From Planctomycetota bacterium (GTDB lineage: Bacteria > Planctomycetota > Planctomycetia > Pirellulales > Pirellulaceae), in the NCBI GenBank assembly GCA_024277285.1, contig JAJRVM010000140.1, forward strand, positions 1-58,587: a stretch of 58,587 bases of DNA, written 5' to 3'. Each line of letters begins with the position of its first letter. Position 1 is the stretch's first letter. The position numbers were made by a program, and so were the translations under genes. Shown piece by piece: positions 18,802 to 27,190 of this stretch. Below the pieces are notes generated by a model. The model was not told where the DNA came from, ran no database searches, and worked only from the letters and a program-made list of their open reading frames with translations.

Positions 18802-19731
18802 TCAGCTGCATTGCGAGTGGATAGACAACTCATCTGAAGTCCTCTCGTCTTCCGCGACACCGTCCGCCGCGGGTAATAACCGCGTGGTGAGTGGCTCCAG
18901 AGAATAATCAAAACGTCGTGTCTTGCGGATTCTGCGAGGATCGATCGTCATGCAGTGTTTCCATCGAATCCACTCCTCGTCAGCGTGAAAGCGTTGTAGG
19001 TGAAACGGGTCATCGCCCGGAAAGTTGTAGCCGCCATATGCCGAGCAGACGCCTCGGTAACCCGCTTCCCTGGCCACACAAAATGACTCGGCCGTCAAGT
19101 TGCGGTGCAATCCGTACGGAAACGCAAAGTAACGCATCGGACGTTGCACTAATTCAGATAGTTCACGACCGGCGGTCACGACTTCATCGTAGAGCTGATC
19201 AGCATCTCGTACCTGTCCCAAATCGGCGTGGGTGCGCGTGTGAACTCCGATTTCCACACCTTCATTGGCCAATGCACGCAGTTCATCGACCGTGTTTACT
19301 CGATGCCGTTGGTCAGCGACAATATCATGAGTAAAGGGCACTGCATGCTGGATATGGTGCAAAGAGACGAAATAGGTAAATGGAACACGCTGGCGAATCA
19401 ACAGCGGCAACGCGAATGCGCAATTGTCGGCATATCCGTCGTCGAACGTGATGCTCACTGCGGGATGCGTGTTGTTACCACTCCGGATGCGCGCTTGGGC
19501 GTCCTCGAGTGAAACAAGCGTGAAGTGACGGCGCAACCAGGTGATCTGTTGCGCAAAACGACGCGTGGAGATTGACCACGGACTCGGGTGCTGATCCGCC
19601 ACGCGATGGTAGAACACGACCGTCACCGGCGCGCGCCCCGCCGCATCGCGGCGCATATTGCTCCACCACCGCATCGGGTAGGACCCATAGTAGTAGGGAT
19701 ACAGCAGCAGGTTGGCCGCATGGCGATTCAT
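18802..19731 (-). CDS. Polysaccharide deacetylase (NodB homology)
   Basis: 309 residues. The NodB domain has the metal/catalytic motif SITFDDGYADN, the zinc-ligand helix EIGVHTRTHADLG (HxxxxH-like) and YFAFPYGLHR. The family removes N-acetyl groups from polysaccharides or undecaprenyl-linked sugars. There is no clear signal peptide at the N-terminus (MNRHAANLLLYPYYYG), so it may act in the cytoplasm on intermediates, as in exosortase-linked EPS loci. Same strand as its neighbours. Confidence 0.9.
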   Translation of the reverse strand: MNRHAANLLLYPYYYGSYPMRWWSNMRRDAAGRAPVTVVFYHRVADQHPSPWSISTRRFAQQITWLRRHFTLVSLEDAQARIRSGNNTHPAVSITFDDGYADNCAFALPLLIRQRVPFTYFVSLHHIQHAVPFTHDIVADQRHRVNTVDELRALANEGVEIGVHTRTHADLGQVRDADQLYDEVVTAGRELSELVQRPMRYFAFPYGLHRNLTAESFCVAREAGYRGVCSAYGGYNFPGDDPFHLQRFHADEEWIRWKHCMTIDPRRIRKTRRFDYSLEPLTTRLLPAADGVAEDERTSDELSIHSQCS

Positions 19732-20000
19732 GGAGTCTCACTTCGTGGGAAAATGTCTTGTCTTCTTTGTCTTGTCTTCTTTGGGAGCGTGTACGAAATC
19801 GGCTTAGTAGACCAGAACGCAAGGGAATTGGATGACCCGCCGATCGTGCTGTTTCGCGTTTCCTGTCCTCGACAACCTTCTTGCTGCAGGTGAGTTCACC
19901 GGACGATCCAGTGGGGACGCCGCTTGAAGTGACTCTCAAAAAAGCTGTACAAATTGCTGCCATTCGAGCCTAGCGTTGCAAACTCTTCCTCCGTTACAAC

Positions 20001-21125
20001 TCAATGCACTCCGGTAATCTGTAGTCCGGTCCGAATCCAGTGTTTCATGGTATCGCCAGCCAGCCACACCTGGTGACGGAGCTGAGCGACATGGCGGCGT
20101 GGTATGATTCGATAGTCACAGCAACGTCGCTGCTCGACCATCCAATGACGCTTGTATGCCTCATCGCCGCGCAAGAAATCGAATGCGCGTTGCCCTTCCG
20201 CAATGCACTGTTTCAGAATGGCGATCTGGATAAGCTGACCGGGGCTACTCTCCGGCATCGAGCTGCTCATTCCACCCAGGTAGGCGTAAGTCGCTTTGTC
20301 GTCGAGTATTTGAAACTCGGCAGCGACCGGATCGCCGTTGATTTCCAGCCAATGCAGGCGGAGCATCTGTTCGCGCAGCAAGCGTCGCGCCACGTCGGTC
20401 AAGAACGCTCGAAACGGTTCACTGGCGAAACACCCCGGATTACCCACACTCAACTGCCGTTGTTGATGCAACTCGATCAGCGTGCCCATTGCTTGTTCCA
20501 GCTGTTCGGACGATGTCACGGTTCGGAGTCGCGCTGCGCCGTTTTCTAACCACTTGCGGTCAAGGCGGCGAACGCGTTTGCGATGCGACTTGCTGAGCAT
20601 CCCGAGGTATTCGTCCCACGTCTCTGGCAACGTCGTACGCCAACAACTTGCTCCGGCACGGCAATGCGCGTGAGCTCCGACCGATTCGAGCTGTTTGACG
20701 AACCGTGTCATGACCGAATCTTGAACGTCGGCACTTACCAGGTCGAGGAGATCCCATTGATTCTCTTCGCCACGTTCTCCGTCAGCTGCGGACAGTAACC
20801 AATCAGCTAACGCAGCGGTCACCTGTTGTTCGTGTTCGCGAGTGACCAGGATGCCAAGGTAATCGGAACATGTTTCACCCGATCCCAGTGGCCGTACAAC
20901 GTGTCCTTGCCGCACCGAGTACTCGATGAACCACGGCGCAATCCCGACCACTTCACCATGCTGGTCCGTCACCTGTAACACAAACAGGTCGCGTTCCTCG
21001 CCATAGCGCTCCCACCAACTGTGTAGCCACGCGGTGCGGCGAAAGGGAACACCGTGCGCCATGCAATCCCAGGCACGCGCAATCTGCCGGCATGCTTCGA
21101 GTTGGTCGAGTCGCTGTACCTGCAT
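20001..21125 (-). CDS. FemAB/CelD-like GNAT acyltransferase (Acetyltransf_6)
   Basis: 374 residues. Visible family landmarks are RTAWLHSWWERYGE, PLGSGETCSDYLGI, KSHRKRVRRLDRKW and AAEFQILDDKATYAYLGGM with FDFLRGDEAYKRHW at the end. These double-GNAT proteins (CelD/BcsL-like, related to FemAB) are common in extracellular polysaccharide and exosortase loci, where they acylate or aminoacylate sugars or lipid carriers. The exact reaction is unknown. It is the first gene of the minus-strand half of the locus and is divergent from the Wzz-like gene. Confidence 0.83.
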   Translation of the reverse strand: MQVQRLDQLEACRQIARAWDCMAHGVPFRRTAWLHSWWERYGEERDLFVLQVTDQHGEVVGIAPWFIEYSVRQGHVVRPLGSGETCSDYLGILVTREHEQQVTAALADWLLSAADGERGEENQWDLLDLVSADVQDSVMTRFVKQLESVGAHAHCRAGASCWRTTLPETWDEYLGMLSKSHRKRVRRLDRKWLENGAARLRTVTSSEQLEQAMGTLIELHQQRQLSVGNPGCFASEPFRAFLTDVARRLLREQMLRLHWLEINGDPVAAEFQILDDKATYAYLGGMSSSMPESSPGQLIQIAILKQCIAEGQRAFDFLRGDEAYKRHWMVEQRRCCDYRIIPRRHVAQLRHQVWLAGDTMKHWIRTGLQITGVH

Positions 21126-21411
21126 GGTTCTGATCCAATAACGGTCTTATTCTGTGCAACCTGCGCTCGCTCGATACCGATTGTTCGAGCACCCGAATGA
21201 AAGATCGCGTGAGTGCCACGTGCGCGCAAACTTCCCCAATCAGCTCACCTTGAGCCGTTCAAGTGTCGGTCATCGTGGCGAGAATGCAAATCACGTCACC
21301 AACGTGACAGCGGTGACGAATATGCTGGACGTGAGGGCGTGGCCTGGGCCGGCAAGCTGAACGGACTTCAGCCCGTTTGCCCCCGGGGCATGCTCGGCTT
21401 CGCCGAAACGT

Positions 21412-21694
21412 GTAACGGTTTAGCCATCTGAAGTGGGACGTGCACTCGAGTTCATTTTCCATCGGTCGACCCCCACCGCCTTGTGCGGTGGGTGAAGATG
21501 ATTGGTAGGCTACCCGTGACGTCCTATCTCGCCCCACATCCACGGCCCCCTTTCCTCCCCGCCGCCTTCGGCGGCGGGGAGGAAAGGGGGGGAGTAGCTG
21601 GCATCGCGGGTAGCTCACCAGCCGTTTTCACCCATGGGACAAGCCCATGGGAGTCTCTGGAAAGCGACATTACTTCATTCGGCTAAACTGTTAC
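21412..21694 (+). mobile_element. Family C MITE-like element, copy 1
   Basis: 283 bases bounded by GTAACGGTTTAGCC and GGCTAAACTGTTAC, terminal inverted repeats that match at 13 of 14 positions. The inside is a chain of perfect hairpins: CCCCACCGCC.TTGTGCGGTGGG, CCTCCCCGCCGCC.TTCGGCGGCGGGGAGG and CCCATGGG...CCCATGGG. The second copy is at 49284-49569 in the opposite orientation. It encodes no transposase, so it is non-autonomous. Confidence 0.8.
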
Positions 21695-21748
21695 CGAGAC
21701 GTAAGAACGCGCACTGCACCCAGACGGCACGCTATCGGTTGGTCGAAT

Positions 21749-21804
21749 CGCCCGTGCCGAAACGCCCGTGTTGAAACGCCCGTGCCTAAACGCCCGTGCC
21801 TAAA
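21749..21804 (+). repeat. 14-bp tandem repeat CGCCCGTGCCTAAA, four units
   Basis: Four consecutive units (CGCCCGTGCCGAAA, CGCCCGTGTTGAAA, then two CGCCCGTGCCTAAA). It lies about 55 bases to the right of element C1. Confidence 0.92.
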
Positions 21805-22361
21805 CGGCTGGAAGGCGGTTCCACAAGCAACGCGTTCCAAGAAATAAAAATGGCCGACGAATGTGGCGGTTCGCCGGCCGACTCTCAACTCCCGGTGCCT
21901 CTTCTCGGTTTCGGAATCCCCTGCATTCGTCCGCGGACAATCCGATCAGGTATACCTGAGACGGTGCCGTGGCCAACAGGGGATCATGTCTCCCGGGCTG
22001 TGAGGAGAGCCTCTACTGAAAACCATAGGTCATAAATCGTCTCGGTGCGATTTCCTTTCCGTTTCGCAGTTCATTTCCGACGGCGTGGTCGTCGAGCAAC
22101 GTGCCCAACGGCCGTTGCGTTTTGTCAACATCGACTCCAGATCGGAAAAAGCCAGCTTTCGCGCGACCCACATAAGCTACATTTGCCGAGGCGACGCGTG
22201 CCATGATGAAGCTCGATTTCGAGGTGGGGAACGGCTGCCCGCACCGATTGATAATTGAACTGACCGCGCGCGCAAACGTGCGTCTAGTCGGCCCCTTCCA
22301 ATAGCGATTACTCTGAAACACCGGCCGGTGCGACTCCTTTGAACGATCAGGAATAACTGGT

Positions 22362-24149
22362 ATGCAGAACACTAACGAAACGGACCAAGGCCTTCGGCAC
22401 CTAATGCGACATGCCGTGCAGAAACCGGTCCGCTGGTTATTACCCACGCTGCTCATCGGCGGACTCAGCCTCGCGTACGCATTTGTTTACCAACCCGATT
22501 GGGAAGCAAGTCAAGCACTCACTGTGCGCGAAGACCATACGGAGGGCGCGGCGTGGTCCGGCCAATTCAACGAAGCTGACCAATTGAAACATGCCCAGGA
22601 GATCTTCCTGGAACTGGCGCGCAGCCCTGCCGTGATCTCGGCGGCGTTGCAGGAGGTTGGTCCACCGGAATCTTGCAAGGCTCCGCAACAGTGGCCGACA
22701 CTCGAAGATGTGGCCAAGATGCGCAAGAATACGAACGTCGTCGCACCCAATGGGATGGAGTTCGGGACAACGCGCATGTTCTACTTGAACGTCGCCGCTC
22801 CGGCACGGCAGCGCGCGATCCGCTTGGCGACGGCCATCTGTAATGAAACAGAACGACGTTTCAAACAGCTGCGCGATCGAAAGACACGAGACACCATCGC
22901 GGAATTGACCAACACGGTGAAATTGGCCACCGAGGAGCTCGATAAGGAAACGGCCAATCTGAGCGCGATGGAGACGGTTGCCGGCAGCGATCTGGCCGAA
23001 CTGCGTATGTTGGCCGAGTCGTTTTCGGGGGGCAGCAACCTGCAGACCACGCTGTCAGAAGTGCGACAGGAAGTACGGCAATCCGAACAGACGTTTTCGG
23101 CAAACCAGCAACTCCTTAACCTGCTGACCGCCGCCCAGGAGGATCCCGCTAAGTTGGTGGCAACTCCGAATCGATTGCTCGAAGCGCAGCCCTCCCTGCG
23201 GCGTCTCAAAGACGGACTGGTCGACTCGCAACTCAATAGCTCGCGACTGCTCGGGACCATGTCAGCCCAGCATCCGCGTGTCCAAGCGGCGCTGGTCGCC
23301 GAACAGGAAATCCGCGGACACCTGCATCGCGAACTCGACGTGGCCGTCCGCGGCTTACGTGCCGAGCAGACGTTGTTCCAGAATCAGATAAGCTCGCTCA
23401 AGGAAAAAGTCAACCATCTGCGGCAACGGCTTGAAAAACTGGCCGCGATGCGTGCTTCCTACGCCAATCAGCTGGCCGAAGTCCGGCAACGCACCACCAG
23501 CCTCACACGCGCCCAGCAGGAACTCAACGCCACGCGCGCCAGCTTGGCGGCCGGCAATGTGATTACATTGGTAACACGGGTCGATGCGCCGCGGACCGGT
23601 CCCTATCCGCAGGGCCCAGGGCGGAGCGTGATCGCCGCTGCAGGTGGACTCGGTGGCTTGCTCGTCGGACTCGGTATCCTGATCCTTACCATCCCTTCGC
23701 CTGCCAATACCAGCCACGCCACACAAGGCCAGTTGCAAATGACCACCGATCGGCAGAGAGAGCGAGAAGCCGAAAGGGTAGGGGGAGCGGCGGTCACAGC
23801 CGAAATGCCAAACCAACCGAACCAGCCCGTGGCGACGGTACCGTCAGCACCGGCCACTCCCGCACAGCCGTCCGCGCCAACAGGTCTTCCGACCACACCC
23901 GAGCCAATCCCGGTACTCGCACCCTCTTCCATCAGTGCCGCTCCCATGGGAGCTACCGAGTTGAACACGACATCCATGAACATCGCGCCGTTGAACATCG
24001 CGCCGTTCAGTAGTGGGCCGTTCAGCAGTGGGCCGTTCAGCAGTGCGGTGAGCGGCGCGCAGGGTGGCGGTGAGCCCGTTCGCGGCATGACGCTCAGGGA
24101 AGCACTCGTTCGTTGCAACGACGTTTCCCACGCCGGCAGCTGCTCGTGA
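22362..24149 (+). CDS. Wzz/GumC-like polysaccharide co-polymerase (chain-length determinant)
   Basis: 595 residues. One membrane helix lies near the N-terminus (WLLPTLLIGGLSLAYAFVYQ) and a second near residue 425 (SVIAAAGGLGGLLVGLGILI). Between them is a long periplasmic coiled coil (about 160-400), the layout of polysaccharide co-polymerases. The second helix is followed not by a tyrosine-kinase domain but by a disordered Pro/Ala/Thr tail ending in tandem FSSGP units (24005-24045). It probably sets chain length or couples synthesis to export. It leads the plus-strand half, 45 bases before the WecG-type gene. Confidence 0.82.
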   Translation: MQNTNETDQGLRHLMRHAVQKPVRWLLPTLLIGGLSLAYAFVYQPDWEASQALTVREDHTEGAAWSGQFNEADQLKHAQEIFLELARSPAVISAALQEVGPPESCKAPQQWPTLEDVAKMRKNTNVVAPNGMEFGTTRMFYLNVAAPARQRAIRLATAICNETERRFKQLRDRKTRDTIAELTNTVKLATEELDKETANLSAMETVAGSDLAELRMLAESFSGGSNLQTTLSEVRQEVRQSEQTFSANQQLLNLLTAAQEDPAKLVATPNRLLEAQPSLRRLKDGLVDSQLNSSRLLGTMSAQHPRVQAALVAEQEIRGHLHRELDVAVRGLRAEQTLFQNQISSLKEKVNHLRQRLEKLAAMRASYANQLAEVRQRTTSLTRAQQELNATRASLAAGNVITLVTRVDAPRTGPYPQGPGRSVIAAAGGLGGLLVGLGILILTIPSPANTSHATQGQLQMTTDRQREREAERVGGAAVTAEMPNQPNQPVATVPSAPATPAQPSAPTGLPTTPEPIPVLAPSSISAAPMGATELNTTSMNIAPLNIAPFSSGPFSSGPFSSAVSGAQGGGEPVRGMTLREALVRCNDVSHAGSCS

Positions 24150-24193
24150 TCCGTCGCCTTCGTACGGGACTTCATCAACGAGACAACGTGACC

Positions 24194-24973
24194 ATGCTGC
24201 AAAAGCAAACTCAGGATAGAACCGTCGAATTATTCGGGATGCAGATCGATGCAATATCGATGGAGACTGCCGTAGACCGATTACGCAATTGGATCACCCA
24301 GTACGATGGGAAGTGCCGCTACGTCGTCACGCCGAACGTCGATCATCTGGTGCAACTGCGTGGCAACGAATTGTTTCAGGCGACCTATCACGAAGCATCG
24401 CTCGTCGTGGCCGATGGCTTGCCCCTGGTGCTTGCGGGGCGAGTGCTTGGCAAAGCTATTCCCGAGCGTGTAGCGGGATCGGACCTGGTTCCGGCATTGT
24501 TCGCGGCGGTCAACTCGCAACAACCGATGAGTGTGTTTCTGTTGGGAGCGGCTCCGGGCGTTGCCCAGCGCGCTGCCTTGCACATTGAATCGACCTGGCC
24601 CGATGTGCGCATCGCCGGCCTATATAGTCCACCGCTCGGATTCGAGCATGATGAGCGCGAAAACCAACTGATTCTTGACAAGATCCACTCGGCAAACCCC
24701 GACATTTTGATCATCGGACTGGGCGCGCCGAAACAAGAACTGTGGGTCCACGCACACTACCACCAGCTGCGCGCCAAAGTTGCTATCTGTGCCGGAGCCA
24801 CGATTGATTTCCTGGCAGGTGAAAAAAAACGAGCTCCTCGATGGGCGCAGAAACTGGGTCTGGAATGGTGTCACCGTATGCTCTCCGACCCGCGCCGACT
24901 CGTCGGTCGCTACGCTCGCGATGCCTGGGTCTTTCCACAACTGGTCTGGCACGAATTGCTGCACGGCAATTAA
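24194..24973 (+). CDS. WecG/TagA/CpsF-family glycosyltransferase (GT26)
   Basis: About 259 residues. Family blocks in order are VTPNVDHLVQL, ADGLPLVLAGRVLGK, ERVAGSDLVP, FLLGAAPGVAQRAA, GLGAPKQELW, the terminal ICAGATIDFLAGEKKRAP and LEWCHRMLSDPRRLVGRY. These are inverting transferases that move N-acetylmannosaminuronic acid or a similar sugar to an undecaprenyl-pyrophosphate-linked acceptor at the membrane. I start at ATG 24194; the upstream extension is the tail of the previous gene's region. The donor sugar is unknown. Confidence 0.92.
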   Translation: MLQKQTQDRTVELFGMQIDAISMETAVDRLRNWITQYDGKCRYVVTPNVDHLVQLRGNELFQATYHEASLVVADGLPLVLAGRVLGKAIPERVAGSDLVPALFAAVNSQQPMSVFLLGAAPGVAQRAALHIESTWPDVRIAGLYSPPLGFEHDERENQLILDKIHSANPDILIIGLGAPKQELWVHAHYHQLRAKVAICAGATIDFLAGEKKRAPRWAQKLGLEWCHRMLSDPRRLVGRYARDAWVFPQLVWHELLHGN

Positions 24974-25289
24974 CGGCTTGATACCGCAAGTTCTGGTCGT
25001 GAACGAGGGCTCCTACGAATCGTCTTATTCGCGTACGTGCTCCTCCTCCGGCCTTCAGGCTCTCTACTTCTTATGCTTGGGACTCCTACTCTTGGGACGC
25101 TTGAGGATAAGCTCGCATTGGGATTAAGAGCCAGACTGCTAATGATCGGCACAAGGCCCGCGCCCGCCCGACCAAGCCCTCTCGCATTCCGCACTCGTTG
25201 CCGATAGTCTGTGATCAGTGTCGTCAGCTGCTGGGTCGTCAGCTGCTGGCCGGCACACGGATAACCGGCACACGGATAATCACGCAATC
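24974..25289. other. Intergenic with two short direct repeats
   Basis: CGTCAGCTGCTGG occurs twice (about 25221 and 25236) and CCGGCACACGGATAA twice (about 25250 and 25265), just before the sulfatase-like ATG. Nothing else recognised. Confidence 0.4.
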
Positions 25290-26570
25290 ATGACTGGAAC
25301 GACCGACTCGATGGTCCGCAACGCCCTTGTACTGGTAACAGACCGATTAGGAAGTGGATACCTGGGGCCGTACGGCAATACCTGGATTGACACGCCGGCC
25401 TGGAATCGCCTTGCCGCGCGCGCGACGCTGTTTGAAACTGCGATCGTCGACTCGCCCGATCTGCTGCAGCTGTATCGGTCCTATTGGCACGGATGCCATA
25501 CGATGTCGGTTTCGCAAGGGAACGATCCTCCTGCGCTCGTCGAACGCTTACGGACTGGCCGTTCGGGGACTGGCTCGTCTGAAGCGGGCTCGACTGAAGT
25601 GGACCCAGTCGAGTCGTGGTTGATCACAGACGAGCGTTTGGTTGCCGAACAAGATGTGGCGCAGGAGTTTGACCAGCGTGTGGTCTTGCCACCGGGCGAC
25701 GACCGGACGGCGGAGGTTCTGGAAGAAACGCAATTGGCGCGCGTTTTTGCCACGGTACTTGATGTGCTGCAACAGGCGACGCCCCCTTTCTTGATTTGGG
25801 TCCACGCGCAAGCGTTACAGGCGCCGTGGGATGCTCCCTATCGCATGCGGGCACAGCTCGCCGAGCAGGAGGATCCCGATCCACTCGAGTTTACGGTGCC
25901 ACCGGAGTGTCACCTGGAAAGTGACTACGATCCCGACATGCTACTCGGTATCCAACAGGCGTACGGGGGCCAGGTCGCGCTGCTCGATTCGTGTCTCGGC
26001 GTCTTGCTCGACGCACTCTGGTCAGCTCCAATCGGCCAATCGACCGCACTGCTGGCGACTTCCAGTCGCGGATTCCCGATCGGCGAGCATGGCTATGTGG
26101 GGCGTTCGGAATCGCCCCTGTTCGGTGAGCTGATCCAGGTCCCCTGGCTCGCTTGCTGGCCCGGCGGCCGCGGTGCTGCGTGGCGTCAGCATCACTTGGT
26201 CCAACCGGCCGATATGTATGCCACGCTGCTGGATTGGTTTGCTCTGCCGTGCCCCGATGTTCCCCTCTGGGGACGCAGCCTGCTGCGCGACGACCTGGAC
26301 GTGTCGCGCAACGATCTGATCGCCTGCTGTGCCCACCAGCAACAACGTGCCGTCCGTGTTCCAAACTGGTTTATGCGTTGCGATGGCGGAAATGCCGCGG
26401 AACTGTATGTAAAGCCAGACGATCGCTGGGAGTTCAACGAGATCTCCAATCGCTGCCGACAAGAAGTGGACGACCTGACCCAAGCGATCGCGAGCTTCGA
26501 GTCGGCGGCACGCCAAAACGACCGCCAACAACTTCCGCCACTCCCCGATTCGCTGGTGCAGCGTTTCTGA
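25290..26570 (+). CDS. Sulfatase/alkaline-phosphatase-fold protein lacking the catalytic residues
   Basis: 426 residues aligning by eye to sulfatases throughout. ALVLVTDRLGSGYLGPYGN stands where sulfatases have a VDDLGYGDLG-type start, followed by TPAWNRLAARATLFETAIV. GQVALLDSCLGVLLDAL, GEHGYVGRSESP and ELIQVPWLACWPG follow in family order. However, the C/S-x-P-x-R nucleophile segment is replaced by SPDLLQLYRSYWHG, the second metal aspartate of the DD pair is Arg, and the later TSDNG-type metal site is TSSRG. It is therefore probably a pseudo-enzyme with a binding or structural job in the exopolysaccharide locus. There is no signal peptide from the ATG at 25290. Confidence 0.75.
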   Translation: MTGTTDSMVRNALVLVTDRLGSGYLGPYGNTWIDTPAWNRLAARATLFETAIVDSPDLLQLYRSYWHGCHTMSVSQGNDPPALVERLRTGRSGTGSSEAGSTEVDPVESWLITDERLVAEQDVAQEFDQRVVLPPGDDRTAEVLEETQLARVFATVLDVLQQATPPFLIWVHAQALQAPWDAPYRMRAQLAEQEDPDPLEFTVPPECHLESDYDPDMLLGIQQAYGGQVALLDSCLGVLLDALWSAPIGQSTALLATSSRGFPIGEHGYVGRSESPLFGELIQVPWLACWPGGRGAAWRQHHLVQPADMYATLLDWFALPCPDVPLWGRSLLRDDLDVSRNDLIACCAHQQQRAVRVPNWFMRCDGGNAAELYVKPDDRWEFNEISNRCRQEVDDLTQAIASFESAARQNDRQQLPPLPDSLVQRF

Positions 26571-26685
26571 CGACGTGAATCGAGCCTCAGACTGCCTGCG
26601 TCGAAATCAGACTGTCTGGTTATTGTTGGGCAGCTAGCAGTCGAAATCAGGCATCCTACGGGCAGCTACGAGGCTGGCATTACAC

Positions 26686-26850
26686 TTCTTTTTTTGCCCG
26701 TCATTTTCTTTGCCGTTCAAAGGAGAACAGCCAGCAGCGCCCAGCATTTGACGGGTCCACGCTACGAAACCGGTACAAATGGCTCGCTGTTTCCGCAGCG
26801 TAGCCGCTTTGTTCCAGGGCAAAGAAGATTATGGGCAAAGAAAAGCGTTT
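26686..26850. repeat. Family A inverted-repeat element, copy 2
   Basis: Left arm TTTTTTTGCCCGTCATTTTC TTTGCC at 26689-26714. Right arm GGGCAAAGAAGATTATGGGC AAAGAAA at 26818-26844, roughly its complement. Confidence 0.8.
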
Positions 26851-27108
26851 GGTGGATTACGTTGCGACAAGGCAACGGTTTGCCCGTGCTTGAGCACAGC
26901 GTGCGTCAATTTGGAACGAAACGCGTCGCGTCGACCACTAGAAACGGTCTTTTTGGCAGCCCAGGGCATCCCCCATTTTTCCTCGTCTTCCTTGTCCTAT
27001 TCTGCCTCAGTCCGACAACATAATTCGCGTTTGCCGACCCCGAATTCGCTCTGGTCTCGCAGCCCCGATCCTGTCTATAATCCTGAGCTTGTGATTTTGC
27101 AGAGTTTT

Positions 27109-27132
27109 TGCAACTGCAACTGCAACTGCAAC
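27109..27132 (+). repeat. Hexanucleotide tandem repeat TGCAAC x4
   Basis: Four perfect TGCAAC units about 60 bases before the next gene. Confidence 0.9.
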
Positions 27133-27190
27133 GGCTCAGAACCGACGAGCTGACCGACAACTCGTTCTCCTTGACTCGCTGGACCCACAT

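Larger units (their letters stand above)
21126..22361. other. 1.2-kb divergent intergenic region of the exopolysaccharide locus
   Basis: It separates the two halves of the locus and must carry both promoters. It contains the MITE-like element C1 (21412-21694), a 14-base tandem array (21749-21804), a GAACGGACTTCAGCCCGTTT stem-loop near 21359-21378 and the palindrome CAGGTATACCTG near 21949. Short ORFs crossing it are not convincing. Confidence 0.5.
26571..27190. other. Intergenic with repeat A copy 2 and a hexanucleotide array
   Basis: 620 bases with the family A element at 26686-26850 and TGCAAC repeated four times at 27109-27132. No gene is supported. The large secreted-protein promoter lies to the right of the array. 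Confidence 0.45.

Noticed and set aside
19475..19963. 162-residue minus-strand frame upstream of the deacetylase
   Set aside because: It overlaps the deacetylase gene in another frame and shows no family motif or ribosome site.
22013..22456. 147-residue minus-strand frame before the Wzz-like gene
   Set aside because: It extends into the antisense of the Wzz-like start and lacks motifs or a ribosome site; I treat the region as intergenic.
24949..24965. TGGCACGAATTGCTGC as a sigma-54 promoter
   Set aside because: The spacing between the GG and GC elements is too short, and it lies inside the WecG-type coding sequence.
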